Source of the DNA: SIG459 sp045638085 | Lineage (GTDB): Bacteria; Bacillota; Clostridia; Oscillospirales; Oscillospiraceae | Assembly (NCBI GenBank): GCA_045638085.1 | Contig: JAZUAQ010000048.1 | Location: 1-9,998, forward strand | DNA: 9,998 bases | Direction: 5' to 3' | Shown here: in pieces, positions 7,058 to 9,998 of the stretch | Layout: each line of letters opens with the position of its first letter | Numbering within the stretch: position 1 is the stretch's first letter | Notes under the pieces: generated by a model | What the model was told of the DNA's origin: nothing | The model's database searches: none | The model's input: the letters and a program-made list of their open reading frames with translations, nothing else | Made by a program: the position numbers and the translations under genes

Positions 7058-7083
7058 GAGCCTTGAACTCATGGCTGCCGCTA

Positions 7084-7112
7084 TTGCTTTTCATAAAACA
7101 ATTTGTTATAAT
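7084..7112 (+). promoter_or_regulatory. Predicted promoter of the protease-scpAB operon
   Basis: TTGCTT (7084-7089), a 17-base spacer and a consensus TATAAT (7107-7112). The start point would be near 7119, so the leader is about 37 bases. No strong terminator is seen between this point and the right edge, consistent with one transcript for the five downstream genes. Confidence 0.7.
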
Positions 7113-7135
7113 ATCGGAGAATATAAAGGGGGAGT

Positions 7136-7159
7136 ATGCCCTGCGGAGGTAAATTGTGA
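7136..7159 (+). promoter_or_regulatory. Possible seven-codon leader frame overlapping the protease gene start
   Basis: ATG at 7136 opens a frame encoding MPCGGKL and ends at TGA 7157-7159. AAAGGGGG (7125-7132) lies just upstream, although the spacing to the ATG is short. The stop overlaps the GTG start of the protease gene (GTGA), the classic arrangement for coupled re-initiation. The protease gene's own GGAGGT lies inside the mini frame. Whether it is translated cannot be told from the sequence. Confidence 0.3.
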
Positions 7160-7845
7160 ACGGATTTCAAACATTCTGGAATGGGCTTGACTGGACCATT
7201 TTAAGGGACATGCTTGTTTCCGTCATACCCGCTCTCGTCTGCATAACTCTCCATGAACTTGCCCACGGATTTGTTGCCTGGAAACTTGGAGATCCAACCG
7301 CAAAGGAAGCAGGTCGTCTCACTCTAAATCCCATAAAGCATATTGACATTATGGGCCTTATAATGATGATAGTTTTCCGCTTCGGCTGGGCAAAGCCTGT
7401 CCCCGTAGATATGAGACGCTTCAAAAATCCAAAGCTTGGAATGGCAATATGCGCAGCGGCAGGACCTGCCTGCAACATCATTTTGTGCACATTCCTTTTA
7501 CTCATTTACGGCTTTATATTTTTCCCGCTGACCCGCCTGGGCACTGAATGGGCATTGATTCTGTTGCAGACTGTTGAGATGACAGCCTATCTTAGTCTGG
7601 CTCTTGCAGTTTTTAATATTCTTCCCATATCTCCATTGGATGGAAGTAAGGTGCTTTTTTCCTTCCTTAAGCCTCAACAATACTATAAGCTGATGCGCTA
7701 TGAACGCTACGGAATTTTAGTTATCATTTTGCTGATGCTTACAAATATCCTTGATAATCCTCTTTCTGCGGTGACAGGCTGGATATATGACAGACTCTTT
7801 ATCCTTGCGGAAATGACTTTTTCTCTTGCGAAAAATATTTTATAA
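7156..7845 (+). CDS. Site-2 protease family intramembrane zinc metalloprotease (peptidase M50)
   Basis: The 229-residue multi-pass membrane protein carries the HExxH zinc motif HELAH (33-37, catalytic Glu34) and the second-site motif NILPISPLDG (154-163, Asp162 as the third zinc ligand), both within hydrophobic segments. No PDZ or CBS domain is present, so it is the short core form of the family. Such enzymes cut substrates inside the membrane, often anti-sigma factors or signal peptides; the substrate here is unknown. The GTG start at 7156 is chosen because GGAGGT (7145-7150) lies five bases upstream and no other start fits. It is first in an apparent operon, 13 bases ahead of scpA, a neighbour relation common in Clostridia. 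A functional tie to chromosome segregation is not shown. Confidence 0.93.
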   Translation: MNGFQTFWNGLDWTILRDMLVSVIPALVCITLHELAHGFVAWKLGDPTAKEAGRLTLNPIKHIDIMGLIMMIVFRFGWAKPVPVDMRRFKNPKLGMAICAAAGPACNIILCTFLLLIYGFIFFPLTRLGTEWALILLQTVEMTAYLSLALAVFNILPISPLDGSKVLFSFLKPQQYYKLMRYERYGILVIILLMLTNILDNPLSAVTGWIYDRLFILAEMTFSLAKNIL

Positions 7846-7858
7846 CAGGACTAATTAA

Positions 7859-8653
7859 ATGGAACCCACATATCATCTTGAGGGCATTATTCAGACAAAA
7901 GAAGAGATGGCCGATTTTGAAGGTCCTCTTAATCTTATACTGATGCTCCTTTCCAAAAATAAAATAGAAATTCGCGATATACAGATTTCTCTCATTCTTG
8001 AGCAATATCTTGCCTATCTTGATGAAATGAAGGCAATGGACCTTGAAGTGGCAAGTGAATTTGTTCAGATGGCATCTCATCTTCTGTATATCAAGACCAA
8101 AATGCTCCTCTCGGGCGGAGAGGAAGAAGTCAGCGAACTTGAACTTCTCATGTCCAGCCTCGAACAGCTCAGAGCAAAGGATGTCTATAATAACATCAAG
8201 GAGATGACTCCTTATCTTCTTAAAGCCTCTGAACAGGGCGCGCTTTTGCATGTCAAAGCCCCCGAGGTGCTTGGGACGCTGAAGGAATACCGCTATAGCC
8301 ATGAGCCATGGGAACTTCTGAAGGCCATGAACGGTGTTCTGGGACGCGGCAAAACCGCTGCTGATGCAGAGGGTGAAAACCCCATACGCAGAAGAATTGT
8401 GCCAAAGCGCATAGTTTATAATGTCCGCGAAAAGAGCAGAGAGATAATTGAACGGCTCAAAAGCCACGGCAAAACATCTCTTTCCGTGCTCTATGCGGAA
8501 AGCCACAGCCGCAGCGAAATCGTTGCAACCTTCGTATCTGTTCTTGAGCTTTGCTCCCTCGGCCACCTGAAAATGAGCAGGGGAGAGGATGAAATTCTCG
8601 TTGAGTTCGTCGGCGGAGATACTGAAGATATTCTCAAATTGATAAGTGAATAG
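7859..8653 (+). CDS. scpA: Segregation and condensation protein A (kleisin)
   Basis: ScpA is the kleisin that bridges the two heads of the Smc dimer and binds ScpB, forming the condensin that organises and separates new chromosomes. The 264-residue product has the N-terminal kleisin motif FEGPLNLIL (20-28), usually FEGPLDLLL, and the helical signature beginning DLEVASEFVQMASHLL (61-76) that binds the Smc neck. A variable, acidic-to-basic middle (about 85-190) leads to a C-terminal winged-helix domain (about 200-264) for the Smc head. Length is close to the usual 240-260 residues. The ATG has AGGA eight bases upstream. It is spaced 13 bases from the protease gene and 12 from scpB, the expected scpAB operon. 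Confidence 0.96.
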   Translation: MEPTYHLEGIIQTKEEMADFEGPLNLILMLLSKNKIEIRDIQISLILEQYLAYLDEMKAMDLEVASEFVQMASHLLYIKTKMLLSGGEEEVSELELLMSSLEQLRAKDVYNNIKEMTPYLLKASEQGALLHVKAPEVLGTLKEYRYSHEPWELLKAMNGVLGRGKTAADAEGENPIRRRIVPKRIVYNVREKSREIIERLKSHGKTSLSVLYAESHSRSEIVATFVSVLELCSLGHLKMSRGEDEILVEFVGGDTEDILKLISE

Positions 8654-8665
8654 GAATCGTTAAAT

Positions 8666-9265
8666 ATGGAAATCAATGAAATATGCTCCGCCATCGAGGC
8701 GATACTCTTTGCCTCCGGAGAAAGCGTACCCGTTTATCGCATAGCAAAAGTGCTGGATATGGACGAAGCAGAGGTTTATGCCGCTGCGGATGCTCTTGCT
8801 GCGGAATATGAAAACGCTCTTCGCGGAATTCGCCTTTTGAAGCTTGACAAATCATTGCAGCTTTGCTCTGCAAAGGAATATTCTCAGCTTGTCACCATGG
8901 CGCTTGAAACAAGAAAATCCCCCAAGCTTTCACCCTCCTCTCTGGAGGTGCTTGCAATTGTTGCCTATTTCCAGCCCGTGACCCGTGCCTATGTGGATCA
9001 GGTTCGCGGTGTGGACAGCAGCTATACTCTCAGCGTTCTTGTGGAGAAGGGACTCGTAGAGCCTTGCGGAAAGCTGGATGTTCCCGGAAGACCCACTATA
9101 TATAAAACCGGCGAGGTATTTCTTCGCACTATGGGCATCAGCAGCGTGGACGAGCTTCCCGCTCTTCCTGATATCGCCAGCAACGAGGGAATTATCGAAC
9201 TGCAAAGTAAGATAGATGCTCTCAGATCGGGTGAGCTTGAAGGCCAGATGAGCTTCGACCAGTAA
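8666..9265 (+). CDS. scpB: Segregation and condensation protein B
   Basis: ScpB dimerises and binds the central part of ScpA in the Smc-ScpA-ScpB condensin. The 199-residue protein has two winged-helix domains. The first starts at ICSAIEAILFASGE (6-19). The second carries the family signature LSPSSLEVLAIVAYFQPVTR (88-107), then DQVRGVDSSYTL (111-122) and the PGRP loop (140-143) with the FLRTMGISSVDELP stretch (152-165). The C-terminal tail is short and acidic. Its ribosome site AGGA (8652-8655) overlaps the TAG stop of scpA, suggesting translational coupling. The length is normal and no key part is missing. Confidence 0.96.
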   Translation: MEINEICSAIEAILFASGESVPVYRIAKVLDMDEAEVYAAADALAAEYENALRGIRLLKLDKSLQLCSAKEYSQLVTMALETRKSPKLSPSSLEVLAIVAYFQPVTRAYVDQVRGVDSSYTLSVLVEKGLVEPCGKLDVPGRPTIYKTGEVFLRTMGISSVDELPALPDIASNEGIIELQSKIDALRSGELEGQMSFDQ

Positions 9266-9270
9266 TTTAC

Positions 9271-9289
9271 TTCGAATAGCCTGTTCGAA
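9271..9289. repeat. Small inverted repeat between scpB and the DUF2953 gene
   Basis: TTCGAA occurs at 9271-9276 and 9284-9289, seven bases apart. Because the hexamer is its own reverse complement, it is both a direct and an inverted repeat and could form a 6-bp stem just ahead of the AAAGGGG ribosome site (9288-9294). There is no T tract, so it is not a terminator. Confidence 0.35.
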
Positions 9290-9301
9290 AGGGGTGGCAA
9301 A

Positions 9302-9979
9302 TTGATTGCCCTCGGGATAATAATTGTAATATTGATTCTTATTCTGCTTCTACGCGTGGGAGCGGATGCCTCTTATACTGAAGGAGCTTTCTCTCTTGCG
9401 ATCAGAATTGGTCCTTTCAGTAAAAAGCTTCTTCCTGCTGAGAAAAAGACGGAGGAAGACGAAAAGAAGCCTAAAAAGGAAAAGAAGAAAAAAGAGAAGC
9501 CTGCCGAAGCAGATGCTAAAAAGAAAAAGAAGTCAGGCAAGAAGAAATTCACCCTGCACGATATTCTCGGTATCGTCAAGATCGGTCTTAAAACTCTCGG
9601 TAACTTCTGGCGGAAAATCAGTATAGACCACCTGAAGCTTCACTTTGTTTTCGGCGGCGGAGACCCTTATGACACGGTTATGGGATTCGGTTACTTCAAT
9701 GCCGCTGTCGGTGCGCTGCTTCCCTTACTGCACAAAGCCTTCAATATCAAGGATGAGGACTATGACTCCAAAATTGATTTTGAGTCCGATAAAATTAAAA
9801 TTGATGCCCGTGTATGCGCAACCATTAGAATCGGCGAAATACTTATAGTTGCCCTTTGCGCACTCTATGCCCTCATAAGATGGTATCTGCCCATCAGACG
9901 CCGCAATAAGGCCGCTGAGAAGGCTGAAAAATCAAATGTAAAAATAACAGAAAATTCTTCTGCTGAGAAAGGAAATTGA
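9302..9979 (+). CDS. DUF2953 membrane protein with lysine-rich linker
   Basis: The 225-residue protein has an N-terminal membrane helix (2-18), an extremely lysine-rich linker (48-82, 19 of 35 residues are Lys), a globular segment with the DUF2953-like GGGDPYDTVMGFGYFNA (118-134), and a second hydrophobic helix (about 177-195) followed by a charged tail. No enzymatic motif is seen. The function of DUF2953 is unknown; in Firmicutes it commonly lies between scpB and the sporulation gene ytfJ (gerW). The start is a TTG at 9302 with AAAGGGG seven bases upstream; no ATG fits the conserved N-terminus. It is in an operon with scpB (36-base gap) and 2 bases before the next gene. Confidence 0.82.
   Translation: MIALGIIIVILILILLLRVGADASYTEGAFSLAIRIGPFSKKLLPAEKKTEEDEKKPKKEKKKKEKPAEADAKKKKKSGKKKFTLHDILGIVKIGLKTLGNFWRKISIDHLKLHFVFGGGDPYDTVMGFGYFNAAVGALLPLLHKAFNIKDEDYDSKIDFESDKIKIDARVCATIRIGEILIVALCALYALIRWYLPIRRRNKAAEKAEKSNVKITENSSAEKGN
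9437..9550 (+). repeat. Purine-rich low-complexity tract encoding the lysine-rich linker
   Basis: Coding bases for residues 46-82 of the DUF2953 protein are almost all A and G, mainly AAA/AAG/GAA codons. This kind of tract varies in length by slippage and often differs between strains. The reverse strand is T/C-rich here, so the frame there is a shadow. Effects on translation rate or pausing are conjecture. Confidence 0.6.
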
Positions 9980-9981
9980 AA

Positions 9982-9998
9982 ATGGAAAAGAATAATAT
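9982..9998 (+). CDS. Start of a further operon gene, cut by the right edge (possibly GerW/YtfJ)
   Basis: ATG at 9982 opens a frame beginning MEKNN and runs off the window after 17 bases. AAAGGA (9968-9973) lies eight bases upstream, inside the end of the DUF2953 gene, and only two bases separate that gene's stop from this start. The protein itself cannot be identified from five codons. In many Clostridia the gene after DUF2953 encodes a GerW-family (YtfJ) sporulation protein; that is synteny inference only. Confidence 0.6.

Noticed and set aside
6299..7066. Plus-strand open frame (255 codons) opposite the azoreductase-like gene
   Set aside because: It crosses the end of the synthetase and the terminator, and the opposite strand has a clear protein family match.
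7799..8566. Minus-strand open frame (255 codons) opposite scpA
   Set aside because: scpA is unambiguous on the plus strand. The opposite frame is a codon-bias shadow.
1..9998. CRISPR array, tRNA/rRNA genes, insertion sequences, phage or defence genes
   Set aside because: No regularly spaced repeats, cloverleaf-like sequences, transposase motifs, target-site duplications or defence domains were seen on either strand.

Overview
The window reads as a chromosomal segment of a low-to-mid GC Firmicute, most likely a Clostridia-class bacterium (Oscillospiraceae/Ruminococcaceae-like by feel). This rests on strong AGGAGG-type Shine-Dalgarno sites, TTG/GTG starts paired with good ribosome sites, SigA-type promoters, a SpoVB-like flippase, and a site-2 protease - scpA - scpB - DUF2953 gene order typical of that class. 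It is compact: eleven protein-coding genes (one cut by the right edge), no rRNA or tRNA, no CRISPR, no insertion sequence and no intergenic gap above 300 bases.

Left third (1-3953, minus strand): recG (fork-remodelling helicase) is followed in the same direction by a small uncharacterised lipoprotein gene and a SpoVB/MurJ-type lipid flippase gene. The flippase ribosome-binding site lies in the 3' arm of a perfect 16-bp hairpin. An intrinsic-terminator-like hairpin oriented for an incoming plus-strand gene sits at the left edge. recG starts at a TTG at 3953; the reading frame stays open upstream only because it runs antisense through mobA.

Middle (3954-7000): recG and mobA (molybdenum cofactor guanylyltransferase) diverge from a 109-bp spacer in which the best promoter for each strand uses the same palindromic -35 hexamer. 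An acyl-CoA synthetase gene follows, with its own likely promoter and a terminator-like hairpin in its leader. It converges on a flavodoxin-fold NAD(P)H/FMN oxidoreductase of the azoreductase type. One bidirectional terminator serves both genes, and both stop codons lie in its stem.

Right third (7001-9998, plus strand): one promoter appears to drive a tight operon of a site-2 (M50) protease, scpA and scpB (kleisin and winged-helix subunits of the Smc condensin), a DUF2953 membrane protein with a lysine-rich linker, and the first codons of another gene. By synteny that last gene could be a GerW/YtfJ sporulation protein. ScpA and ScpB act together with Smc in chromosome compaction and segregation; the roles of the protease and the DUF2953 protein beside them are not known from the sequence.

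I see no clear undescribed system here. The most interesting signals are regulatory: the hairpin masking the flippase ribosome site, the shared -35 between recG and mobA, the terminator-like leader of the acyl-CoA ligase, and a seven-codon leader frame overlapping the GTG start of the protease gene.
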